Assembly: GCA_963693635.1 (NCBI GenBank)
Contig: CAVOBC010000097.1
Span: 1 to 13,896 of the forward strand
DNA from: CAVOBC01 sp963693635
Lineage (GTDB): Bacteria > Pseudomonadota > Gammaproteobacteria > Pseudomonadales > Azotimanducaceae
Direction: 5' to 3'
Length of the DNA: 13,896 nucleotides
Shown piece by piece: positions 7,331-13,719 of the stretch; the first letter of the stretch is position 1; each line of letters starts with the position of its first letter. The position numbers and the translations under genes were made by a program. Under the pieces are notes generated by a model. The model saw only the letters and a list, made by a program, of their open reading frames with translations. It was not told the origin of the DNA and made no database searches.

Positions 7331-7699
7331 GCCGGCGATCTCACGGACGTGCCCGCGTCACGATTTCTGGTCGGCTCAACCTTGTCCATCAGATTCTCTA
7401 TCGCCGTGGTTGTTTGGTTATTTCAATTGACCGCAAGGGCCGGCTGGTGACCGCGCGGGCTGACTATGCGCACGATGTTTCCACGTCGTCCAGCGCCACG
7501 CAAAAACAGGCTGATACCAAACTACATCTCTACTCGCTGAGTCGCGAGGCCCGTTGCACTTGTCGGGTTGGGGGCACCAGCCGGACGCTTGTCAGTCTGA
7601 CCCCGACATCGGTTAATCTGACGCCTCATGATCTGACGCCGCCGGGAATTCGCGAAGCCGTCGATCCATTTTGATTCCCCGGCAGGCAAGGACCCATGT
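7331..7699. other. non-coding region between divergent transporter genes
   Basis: This 369-base region must hold promoters for the nucleoside transporter (leftward) and the peptide transporter (rightward). An open frame at 7414-7674 on the plus strand has no ribosome binding site and a low-complexity, family-free product, so I do not call it. Near the right end, TCTGAC occurs three times (7596-7601, 7617-7622, 7632-7637). Just ahead of the peptide transporter, AAGGA (7688-7692) is seven bases from ATG 7700. No sigma-70 pair stands out. Confidence 0.4.
7596..7640 (+). repeat. three TCTGAC elements upstream of the peptide transporter
   Basis: TCTGAC starts at 7596, 7617 and 7632. The second and third copies are part of a 10-base identical unit, ATCTGACGCC, spaced 15 bases apart. 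They lie 60-104 bases before the start codon, where an activator or repressor could bind. The significance is unproven. Confidence 0.35.
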
Positions 7700-9301
7700 A
7701 TGACCGGAAAAGAGCCCTCAGCGAACAAAGAGCCCTCAGCTTCAGAGCATCCGGGTAGCGAGCCGGAAAGAACGTTACTTGGACATCCGGCCGGCCTGGC
7801 GGTCCTCTTTCTGACCGAGATGTGGGAGCGGTTTAGCTACTACGGGATGCGTGCTTTACTCATCTTGTACCTGACCAAGCATTTCCTTTTAGCCGACGGT
7901 ACCAGTTCACTCATCTTCGGTAGCTACGTATCCCTCGTCTATGCCATGCCGGTGCTTGGCGGCCTGACCGCGGATCGTTATCTTGGCCTGCACCGGGCCG
8001 TCATGTTCGGCGCAATCCTCCTGTGCTGCGGTCACCTCGGCATGGCGTTCGAGGGACCACCGGCAACAATAACCGGGGGCGAGATACATCGAAGCGCCCT
8101 CCACACCCAGACCCTGTATCTCTCGCTCGCTTTCATCATCATCGGCGTCGGTTTTCTGAAGCCAAACATTTCGACCATCGTCGGGCGGCTTTATCCGGCT
8201 GACGATCCACGGCGAGACAGCGGCTTCACGATCTTCTATATGGGCATCAACCTCGGCGCGTTTGTCGCAACCCTCGCCTGCGCGTGGCTCGGCGAGAACT
8301 GGGGATGGCGGTGGGGCTTTGGCCTGGCGGGCGTCGGCATGCTTGCCGGGCTCGGCATCTTTCATCGCGGGCGTGGTTTGCTCAAGGGGGCAGGTGCCCC
8401 GCCCGACCTCAAGTCATTACAAACGCGGGTCGCAGGCGGCCTCACCCGAGAGCACTGGATCTACGCGCTGGGTCTGGTCGCTGTGCTGGTCGCGTGGCAA
8501 TTCCTGCAACACGCTGGCGAACTCGGGGTTGCGCTCGGCATCTTCGGTGCGATCAGCGTCGGCTATGTGATCTTTTTCTCGATCCGGGAGTGCAATGCCG
8601 CAGAACGCTCTTCCATCCTGGTCATGCTCGGCCTGATGGCATTCTCAGTCCTATTTTGGTCACTCTTTGAGCAGGCCGGCACGTCGCTAACGTTGTTCAC
8701 TGATCGAAATGTGATCATGGGCGACACGCTCACCGCCGGCATGTTCCAGTCATTCAACGCAGGCTTCATCATGCTGCTGGCACCGCTGTTCTCGGTGTTA
8801 TGGGTATGGCTCAATCGACGTGGCTGGGAACCGTCGACACCTGCGAAATTCGCGCTCGCGACCGTCCAGGTTGGCCTCGGATTTGCTGTGCTGGTCTATG
8901 GCGCAAACCAGTCCGGGGACGGGCGCGTTGCCGCGATCTGGCTGATCACGATGTACCTGCTGCACACCACGGGCGAACTGTGTCTGTCACCGGTCGGCCT
9001 GTCGATGGTCACACGCCTGTCGGTGGCGCGAATTGCCAGCATGATGATGGGCGTATGGTTCCTGTCCAGCGCTTTTGCTGGCTACGCGGGCGGGCTCATC
9101 GCAAGTGCCATGGCGGTGCCAACCGGTGACGCGCCACTCGCACCTGCCGAATCGCTGTCGGTCTACGTCAGCGTCTTCGGCGACCTGGCACTCATCGCCA
9201 TCATCGCTGGCTGCGCATTGCTGGTCTTGTCACCGTGGTTGAGACGATTCATGAGACACGCCGAGACCCCGACCGACGCGGGCCAATCGCCAGTCAGGTG
9301 A
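7700..9301 (+). CDS. proton-dependent oligopeptide transporter (POT family, MFS fold)
   Basis: This inner-membrane transporter is expected to take up di- and tripeptides with protons. Its 533 residues have a hydrophilic N-terminal tail of about 28 residues followed by roughly 12-14 membrane segments. Diagnostic motifs are the ExxERF proton-coupling motif in TM1, EMWERFSYYGMRALL (40-54), then GVGFLKPNIS and FYMGINLGAF. A late TTGELCLSPVGLS block with its conserved acidic residue and proline is also typical. The N-terminal tail contains a small in-frame duplication (EPSAN-K-EPSAS, from the repeated bases GAGCCCTCAGC). The start is ATG 7700 with AAGGA seven bases upstream; the ATG four bases earlier is out of frame. 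The gene ends 3 bases from the stop of the opposing isomerase gene. Confidence 0.94.
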   Translation: MTGKEPSANKEPSASEHPGSEPERTLLGHPAGLAVLFLTEMWERFSYYGMRALLILYLTKHFLLADGTSSLIFGSYVSLVYAMPVLGGLTADRYLGLHRAVMFGAILLCCGHLGMAFEGPPATITGGEIHRSALHTQTLYLSLAFIIIGVGFLKPNISTIVGRLYPADDPRRDSGFTIFYMGINLGAFVATLACAWLGENWGWRWGFGLAGVGMLAGLGIFHRGRGLLKGAGAPPDLKSLQTRVAGGLTREHWIYALGLVAVLVAWQFLQHAGELGVALGIFGAISVGYVIFFSIRECNAAERSSILVMLGLMAFSVLFWSLFEQAGTSLTLFTDRNVIMGDTLTAGMFQSFNAGFIMLLAPLFSVLWVWLNRRGWEPSTPAKFALATVQVGLGFAVLVYGANQSGDGRVAAIWLITMYLLHTTGELCLSPVGLSMVTRLSVARIASMMMGVWFLSSAFAGYAGGLIASAMAVPTGDAPLAPAESLSVYVSVFGDLALIAIIAGCALLVLSPWLRRFMRHAETPTDAGQSPVR

Positions 9302-9304
9302 TGC

Positions 9305-9913
9305 TCAGGATCCGTTCTGCGATTGCATGCGCGCCTCCATAAGCGCCAGCCGGTCATTGCCAAAGTACATATCAGACTGATCCAGAAAGAGGGTTGGCGA
9401 ACCGTATCCGCCCCGCGCGATCAACTCATCGGTGACGTCACGCAACTGTTGCTTGCGACGGTCCCCCGAGATCTCCTCGAAGAACTCCGCCGCCCCCAGG
9501 CCAGCCCGTTCCACGATTGGCGCCAGCACCTCATCCTGTGAAATGTCCAGCAGATCAGTCCAATAGGCGGTAAACAACCGCTCGCAATACGCTTCGATGA
9601 GGCCCGCATCGAGGGCCACAAAGGCACCGCGCATCGCCTTCACGCTGTTGACCGGGAACACCGGTGGGCTGCCAATAACGATCCCGCGCAGTCGCGCCCA
9701 GTCCTGCATGTCCTTGGCGTAGTACGCGGACTTCACAGCGACGGGATTCGCCCTGCCCTCGTAGACGGTCGGGTTCACGGTGTTAAAGACGCCGCCCACC
9801 AATATCGGCTTCCAGACGAGCGTCGCGTTCTGGCGCGCGCAAACCCGTTGAACCTCGCCAAACGAGAGAAACGTCCAGGGGCTCGAGACGTCGAAGAAGT
9901 ACTCAACCTGCAT
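9305..9913 (-). CDS. DsbA-family thioredoxin-fold protein, 2-hydroxychromene-2-carboxylate isomerase-like
   Basis: The 202 residues match the kappa-class GST/HCCA isomerase branch of the DsbA superfamily. FFDVSSPWTFLSF (6-18) opens the thioredoxin fold, with Ser10-Ser11-Pro12-Trp13 where true DsbA proteins have CxxC, so this is not a disulfide oxidase. GSPTLFLD (171-178) carries the cis-proline loop and MYFGNDRLALME (182-193) is the conserved ending. HCCA isomerases use glutathione to isomerise a naphthalene-pathway intermediate, but most chromosomal members have unknown substrates and no naphthalene genes are visible here. There is no signal peptide, so it is cytoplasmic. ATG 9913 is preceded by GGATGG about nine bases away. 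Confidence 0.85.
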   Translation of the reverse strand: MQVEYFFDVSSPWTFLSFGEVQRVCARQNATLVWKPILVGGVFNTVNPTVYEGRANPVAVKSAYYAKDMQDWARLRGIVIGSPPVFPVNSVKAMRGAFVALDAGLIEAYCERLFTAYWTDLLDISQDEVLAPIVERAGLGAAEFFEEISGDRRKQQLRDVTDELIARGGYGSPTLFLDQSDMYFGNDRLALMEARMQSQNGS

Positions 9914-9941
9914 AGATTAGTGCCATCCGTTGGGAAATGAT

Positions 9942-9954
9942 TCTGACGATCAGA
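9942..9954. repeat. small perfect dyad TCTGA-CGA-TCAGA
   Basis: A five-base perfect inverted repeat with a three-base centre lies about 30 bases upstream of the isomerase start codon, a place where a repressor could bind. At this length it may be chance. Confidence 0.3.
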
Positions 9955-10042
9955 CACTAGCATGAACATCTGCTATGAACGCGCATGAACTGATCGAGTC
10001 CGGCCATCACCGCTGGTGCCCCCGGGATCCCGTGCCCCGCTT

Positions 10043-10073
10043 TTTCCCGCGGCCCCCTCTTTCCTGCGGCCCC
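10043..10073 (+). repeat. tandem near-identical 14-base repeat
   Basis: TTTCCCGCGGCCCC (10043-10056) recurs as TTTCCTGCGGCCCC (10060-10073), one mismatch, period 17. It sits in the non-coding gap between the isomerase and sirtuin genes. Function unknown. Confidence 0.4.
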
Positions 10074-10091
10074 GCCCACTGCGATGGAGTT

Positions 10092-10111
10092 GATACCACA
10101 AGTGTGGCATC
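10092..10111. promoter_or_regulatory. operator-like dyad upstream of the sirtuin gene
   Basis: GATACCACAAGTGTGGCATC is a near-perfect inverted repeat: half sites of nine bases around AG, with a single mismatched pair (A/C). It ends 30 bases before the sirtuin ATG. The length and 20-base span suit a dimeric helix-turn-helix regulator. No regulator gene lies next to it. Confidence 0.45.
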
Positions 10112-10141
10112 GTCAGTCGACGACGAGACCGGACTCCCGCC

Positions 10142-10909
10142 ATGACAACTGACGATATGCCCGCCGCAGACGCCGACACCGCTCGCCTTCGAAATCTGAT
10201 TCTGGGGGCCGATCGAATCGTGTTCTTTACCGGCGCCGGTGCCAGCACCGAGTCTGGCATCCCCGATTTCCGGGGGCCCCAGGGATTGTGGAAGACCGTC
10301 AAGCCGACGGATTTCAATGACTTCATCGGCTCTGAGGAGGTCCGTCGCAACGCCTGGCGGGCGCGCTTCACCAGCCGCAGCAGCATCGATGACGCGCAGC
10401 CCAACAGTGGCCACCAAGCGGTTGCGTCACTCATCGGTATGGGCAAAGCATCCCAGGTTATCACCCAGAATATTGATGGGCTGTACCAGAAGGCCGGCGT
10501 CCCGGACGAGCAGGTGATCGAACTGCACGGCAACAGTCAGTATTGCACGTGCCTCGACTGTGGCTGTCGGTACGAAATGACCGAAGTGCGGGCCATGTTC
10601 CTGCCCGAGGAAGTACCGCCCGTGTGCAGCGACTGCGGCGGCATCATCAAGACTGCGACGATTTCATTTGGTCAGTCGATGCCGGTCGCTGCCATGCATG
10701 CGGCAGAGCAGGCAACCCTGGCCGCTGACCTCTTCATCGCAATGGGCTCATCGCTCGTCGTCTATCCGGCCGCGAGCTTCCCCGTTCTCGCCAAAAGAAA
10801 TGGCGCTGGGCTCGTCATCATCAATTACGAGCCCACCGATCTGGACGAGTTGTGCGACATCGTGATCCACAAGGAAATCGGCGCAACGCTGGCCCAGGTG
10901 ATCGACTGA
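10142..10909 (+). CDS. NAD-dependent protein deacylase, sirtuin (Sir2) family
   Basis: This cytoplasmic enzyme removes acyl groups from protein lysines while consuming NAD+. The 255 residues show all core motifs: GAGASTESGIPDFRG (31-45) for NAD binding, TQNID (108-112), catalytic His129 in ELHG, a zinc ribbon with Cys137/Cys140 and Cys162/Cys165, and GSSLVVYPA (202-210). In the acyl pocket, where E. coli CobB carries a Tyr-x-x-Arg pair used for succinyl-lysine, this protein seems to read Trp72-x-x-Arg75 (NAWRARF). The substrate range may therefore differ from CobB, and I do not assign that symbol. ATG 10142 is used; its ribosome binding site is weak. A 20-base dyad lies 30 bases upstream. No partner acetyltransferase is nearby. 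Confidence 0.93.
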   Translation: MTTDDMPAADADTARLRNLILGADRIVFFTGAGASTESGIPDFRGPQGLWKTVKPTDFNDFIGSEEVRRNAWRARFTSRSSIDDAQPNSGHQAVASLIGMGKASQVITQNIDGLYQKAGVPDEQVIELHGNSQYCTCLDCGCRYEMTEVRAMFLPEEVPPVCSDCGGIIKTATISFGQSMPVAAMHAAEQATLAADLFIAMGSSLVVYPAASFPVLAKRNGAGLVIINYEPTDLDELCDIVIHKEIGATLAQVID

Positions 10910-10999
10910 CATGGACCGGCCAGTTCCTCTTTGAGTCCCGCTGTCCGGGCGCCGCCGATGCCACCAGAGCGCCAAAAATCAGCCTGACAGCATCCGGGT
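10910..10999. other. gap between convergent sirtuin and PAS-receiver genes
   Basis: This 90-base gap has no gene. Weak inverted repeats occur (GGCGC and GCGCC around a 16-base loop) without a T run in either direction, so no terminator is called. Confidence 0.3.
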
Positions 11000-12124
11000 C
11001 TACCTGACACCGCGAAGCTCTCGCAGGACAGCGTCAACCGCGTGATTCAATGCGTCGAAGTCGAGCGGCTTCGGCAATAGATGTTTTATATTGATCTCGC
11101 CACGTTGCTGGGCTGCGACAGTGTCCGGATTCCCTGACAAAAGGATGATCTGCAGGTCAAGCCGCAGCGCCATCATCTCGGTACCAAGGGCAATGCCGCC
11201 CATGTGCGGCATCTGCTCATCAACAACCACGCCGTCCACGCCGTCAGTCTGGCGTCCAAAAAACGCGAGTGCAGCGCGGCTGTCCGTGAACGTGCTGACT
11301 TGCAATCCACGCTGGGTCAGCAGTTCCTCAATGACCGCCATTTCAGCCGCATCGTCATTGACAACAATGAAGTGGCTGGACGTCGGGGCCTGACGCGGAC
11401 TGCGTGAGGCCCGCCCCCGCCCCCCCTCGATCGTCTGCCGACAAGTCGCGAGCCCGTCACGCAGTTGGCCAACCTGGGCCGCAAGCTGACGGCGCGACTC
11501 CTCGGTTTGCAGCCCGGTGATGTTCATGTGGATGAGATCAGCGAAACCTGCGGCAACCGCGAAGTGGTTCGCGAGTTCGTGAAATACCTGCCGACCTGGC
11601 TGCTGAGCAGCCACGAGCGCGCTTTCAATCGCGCGTTGCTCGGACTTGTCGGCAAGCCACAGCATCGTGCGGTCGGCCATCGGCTGAAATGTCACTTCCA
11701 GTGTCACCGAATCGGAATTATCGGGTGCAAACAGAAGATCGACCGTCGATGACCGACCGTCTTGTGCGGCGAGCCACGCCTGCGCATGCGCCGCTTTGGC
11801 ATCCGGATGGACGAGGCTTGAGAGACTCCTCGACCCACTCGAACCTTCTAATCTCAACAGGGTTCGCGCCGACGCGTTCATCGCCTCGATCGCGCCCGCC
11901 CGATCAAGCCGGACAACGCCAAAAGGGCTGGACTGCAGCGAGTCGACCGCGTCCTGCGCAACAGCCAGCGACTCGCCAAGATCTCGCAACTCCGCGTAGA
12001 GCGTCTGCAGGTCATCTTCCGCGACGAGCACGCCCTGTGATCCGTCGTTTACTTCGTTACCCGCACCTTGTGCCGAAGGTCGTCCCTTTGGGTAGTCAGT
12101 CAGCGTTGCCTCCTTCGACGACAT
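11000..12124 (-). CDS. PAS - H-box (DHp-like) - receiver protein lacking a histidine-kinase ATPase domain
   Basis: The 374 residues are soluble, with no membrane segment. After a helical stretch (36-62) comes a PAS-like domain (about 62-165, starting SPFGVVRLDRAGAIEAMN). Then comes an H-box, FHELANHFAVAAGFADLI (181-198), with candidate phospho-His182. A receiver domain follows (251-374) with Asp257/258, phospho-acceptor Asp302 (VVVDEQMP), Ser330 and Lys352 (PKPLD). Only about 20 residues separate the DHp helices from the receiver, so the usual N/G-box ATPase domain is absent and the protein cannot phosphorylate itself in the normal way. It follows, on the same strand, a full hybrid kinase with a similar H-box, so it may receive phosphate from it. 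The ATG at 12124 has a poor ribosome binding site, while AAGGAGG lies inside the frame five bases ahead of CTG 12103, a possible real start (367 residues). Confidence 0.85.
   Translation of the reverse strand: MSSKEATLTDYPKGRPSAQGAGNEVNDGSQGVLVAEDDLQTLYAELRDLGESLAVAQDAVDSLQSSPFGVVRLDRAGAIEAMNASARTLLRLEGSSGSRSLSSLVHPDAKAAHAQAWLAAQDGRSSTVDLLFAPDNSDSVTLEVTFQPMADRTMLWLADKSEQRAIESALVAAQQPGRQVFHELANHFAVAAGFADLIHMNITGLQTEESRRQLAAQVGQLRDGLATCRQTIEGGRGRASRSPRQAPTSSHFIVVNDDAAEMAVIEELLTQRGLQVSTFTDSRAALAFFGRQTDGVDGVVVDEQMPHMGGIALGTEMMALRLDLQIILLSGNPDTVAAQQRGEINIKHLLPKPLDFDALNHAVDAVLRELRGVR
12109..12115 (-). promoter_or_regulatory. strong Shine-Dalgarno inside the annotated start of the PAS-receiver gene
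   Basis: AAGGAGG lies downstream of the ATG at 12124, in the coding strand, with five bases (CAACG) before an in-frame CTG at 12103-12101. Spacing and strength are optimal for initiation at that CTG, giving (M)TDYPKG. The ATG itself has only weak GGGA close ahead. Confidence 0.45.
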
Positions 12125-12405
12125 GCGTCCCGCGCTCTTCCATTACCGTGTCTGTCAGCGACAGTTGATGTTATCGACTGTCGCTTTGTCTGTTCGGTTT
12201 CGCGCCCTGTTCGTTCTCTTTCTTCGACCAGGCGTCACAACTCCCCGCACAATGTGCCTGCACAAAAAATACTTAATGCGCCGATACGTAGCGCATACGC
12301 TGCGCAGAAAGAGAAAAACAAACTCACTACGGTACTGGTGATAACCAACTATTAGCTAAAACTAAAAACTAGCTCGGTACAGGGATGCACCGCCATTGTC
12401 CCAAA
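12125..12405 (-). other. spacer between the two phosphorelay genes
   Basis: This 281-base gap separates genes on the same strand. Its right part (12310-12375) is A/T-rich and contains AGCTA and TAGCT around an 11-base A-rich loop. The left part holds the long dyad at 12157-12185. No protein-coding frame with a ribosome binding site was recognised. The gap is wide enough for a separate promoter for the downstream gene. Confidence 0.4.
12157..12185. repeat. long hairpin/dyad upstream of the PAS-receiver gene
   Basis: AGCGACAGT (12157-12165) and ACTGTCGCT (12177-12185) are perfect complements. Inside them GAT (12167-12169) pairs with ATC (12173-12175) around GTT, leaving one T-G mismatch that can wobble in RNA. 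The result is a 13-step stem with a 3-base loop. There is no T run after it on either strand, so it is not a standard terminator; an operator, or an RNA element in the spacer between the two phosphorelay genes, is more likely. Confidence 0.55.
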
Positions 12406-13569
12406 CTACGACCCGGCAAGCGATTCGTTCACCACAGCGAACAATGCCGCCTGGTCGATGGGTTTTTTCAGAAATCCCCGGGCACCAAGTCGCAAGGCCT
12501 GGTGTTCGTGAATTCGCTCAGAGTAGCCGGAACAGATGATGACCGGGAGGTCCGGACGCAAACCATGCATCTTCGACATGAGTTCGTTGCCTGGCAACGG
12601 AGACATCGTCTGATCCGTGATGACGAGATCGTAATGCCCGGTGCCCGCTTCGAAGGTCGTCCACGCCGTCAGAGGATCAACGTAAACATCAACCTCATGA
12701 CCCGCACGCATCAACACCTCACGCAGGAAGCCCGCTGCACTCGCCTGATCATCGACGATCATGATTCGCGACGTCTTGCTCGGCGCAGATTCCGGGCGCT
12801 GCTCGCTCTCATAAGACGCGCGCATCTCGGGTGCCAGGGCAAGGCAGACCTCGGTCCCGCGGTGATCTGTCACTAGCTGAACATGGCCGCCCGCTTGATG
12901 AATGAGATTCGAAAGCGCCGGCAGCCCGTAACCCCGGCTGCCATCATTGTTATGGGTCGAGAACCCGGGTCTGAAGATGAACGGCAACACCGAGGAGGGG
13001 ATGCCAGCCCCCCGATCCTTCACCGACACGTCCACACCACCCGCCGGGATCAGGTCGTTGCACGTCACACAACGACGATGCTCCGCTCGCTCGCTCGCGC
13101 GCGCAGTGACGCGAACTTGCCGGTCCGGACAAGCATCAGCTGCATTGACAATAAGTAGCTCGAGCATCTGGGCAAGCGAACCCGTTACCTGTCGTTCGGC
13201 GACCCCCTCGTCGATCTCAGTGTCACAGCGTTCGGCAAGTGTCGCCTCGATCCCGGTGACCTGCGCGGCCACTGAACTCGCACCCTGGCTTGCTGCCTGC
13301 GCAGGAAACAACTGTGCATCGATGCGACTGACCAGCAGCGCCAGATCATCGAGGTAGCTTTGAGACACCGTGTCAGCGGCAGGCAACCGACTACGGATGA
13401 GTTCGGCATAGCCCTGGATGCCCGCAAGGTCGTTGGCGACCTGATGACGATCGATCGACGGCTGCCCGGATTTTACCCGGAGCCGAGCGATCGCAACGCC
13501 TCCCGCGGTGGCGAACACGCCGATCAGCATCCAGCACACAATTTCCATGGCGCATGATACCCAACTCAT
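12406..13569 (-). CDS. membrane-anchored hybrid histidine kinase (TM - DHp - ATPase - receiver)
   Basis: From ATG 13569 the protein has 387 residues. One hydrophobic segment (about 8-28) anchors it, with no periplasmic sensor domain. An H-box RHQVANDLAGIQGYAELI follows (41-58) with candidate phospho-His42. The ATPase domain has an N-box (LLIVNAADA, Asn142), a G1 box (VKDRGAGIP, Asp185), an F-type segment (FRPGFST) and a G2 box (GSRGYGL, about 210-216). A receiver domain (about 268-387) has Asp273/274, phospho-acceptor Asp319, Ser347 and Lys369. Between the N and G1 boxes sits a CVTC pair, a potential metal or redox site. A GTG at 13623 is in frame and would add 18 residues with basic charge before the anchor; ATG 13569 is preferred for GGAGGG and GGAAAG upstream, but this is not settled. 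The input signal and output partner are unknown. Confidence 0.9.
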   Translation of the reverse strand: MSWVSCAMEIVCWMLIGVFATAGGVAIARLRVKSGQPSIDRHQVANDLAGIQGYAELIRSRLPAADTVSQSYLDDLALLVSRIDAQLFPAQAASQGASSVAAQVTGIEATLAERCDTEIDEGVAERQVTGSLAQMLELLIVNAADACPDRQVRVTARASERAEHRRCVTCNDLIPAGGVDVSVKDRGAGIPSSVLPFIFRPGFSTHNNDGSRGYGLPALSNLIHQAGGHVQLVTDHRGTEVCLALAPEMRASYESEQRPESAPSKTSRIMIVDDQASAAGFLREVLMRAGHEVDVYVDPLTAWTTFEAGTGHYDLVITDQTMSPLPGNELMSKMHGLRPDLPVIICSGYSERIHEHQALRLGARGFLKKPIDQAALFAVVNESLAGS

Positions 13570-13620
13570 CGTGGCTTTCCGCCCTCCTCGCAGGACAGCC
13601 GCCGGCGACGGAGGTTTGTC

Positions 13621-13660
13621 CACCTGTACCTCTGCCTACACCTCCACCTCCACCTATACG
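13621..13660 (-). repeat. run of AGGTGG-like units in the leader of the hybrid kinase gene
   Basis: On the minus strand the segment reads as repeated GGTGGAGGTGGAGGTG, then GAGGT and AGGTG. These are several Shine-Dalgarno-like units in a row, 50-90 bases ahead of ATG 13569 and just before the alternative GTG 13623. It may be a simple-sequence repeat or affect ribosome loading. Confidence 0.4.
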
Positions 13661-13679
13661 GATGGCCGACTGTGAAACC

Positions 13680-13699
13680 TTGACTATAGTTAAAGTCAA
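13680..13699. promoter_or_regulatory. TTGACT/AGTCAA dyad between the divergent kinase and HDOD genes
   Basis: TTGACTATAGTTAAAGTCAA is an inverted repeat with six-base arms and an eight-base centre, and it contains the smaller palindrome ACTATAGT. It ends 20 bases before the HDOD GTG start and lies in the divergent promoter region. A regulator site is plausible, and the shape recalls MerR-type operators. No -10 box at standard spacing was found on either strand. Confidence 0.4.
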
Positions 13700-13719
13700 A
13701 TCCGACCGGTTATACGCAC

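Noticed and set aside
7414..7674. An 86-codon open frame in the gap between the transporters
   Set aside because: No ribosome binding site and no recognisable domain; the codons include the TCTGAC repeats, which look regulatory if anything.
9305..9913. Calling the thioredoxin-fold gene a disulfide oxidoreductase (DsbA)
   Set aside because: It lacks the CxxC active site and a signal peptide; the Ser-Ser-Pro-Trp site and the ending fit the HCCA isomerase branch.
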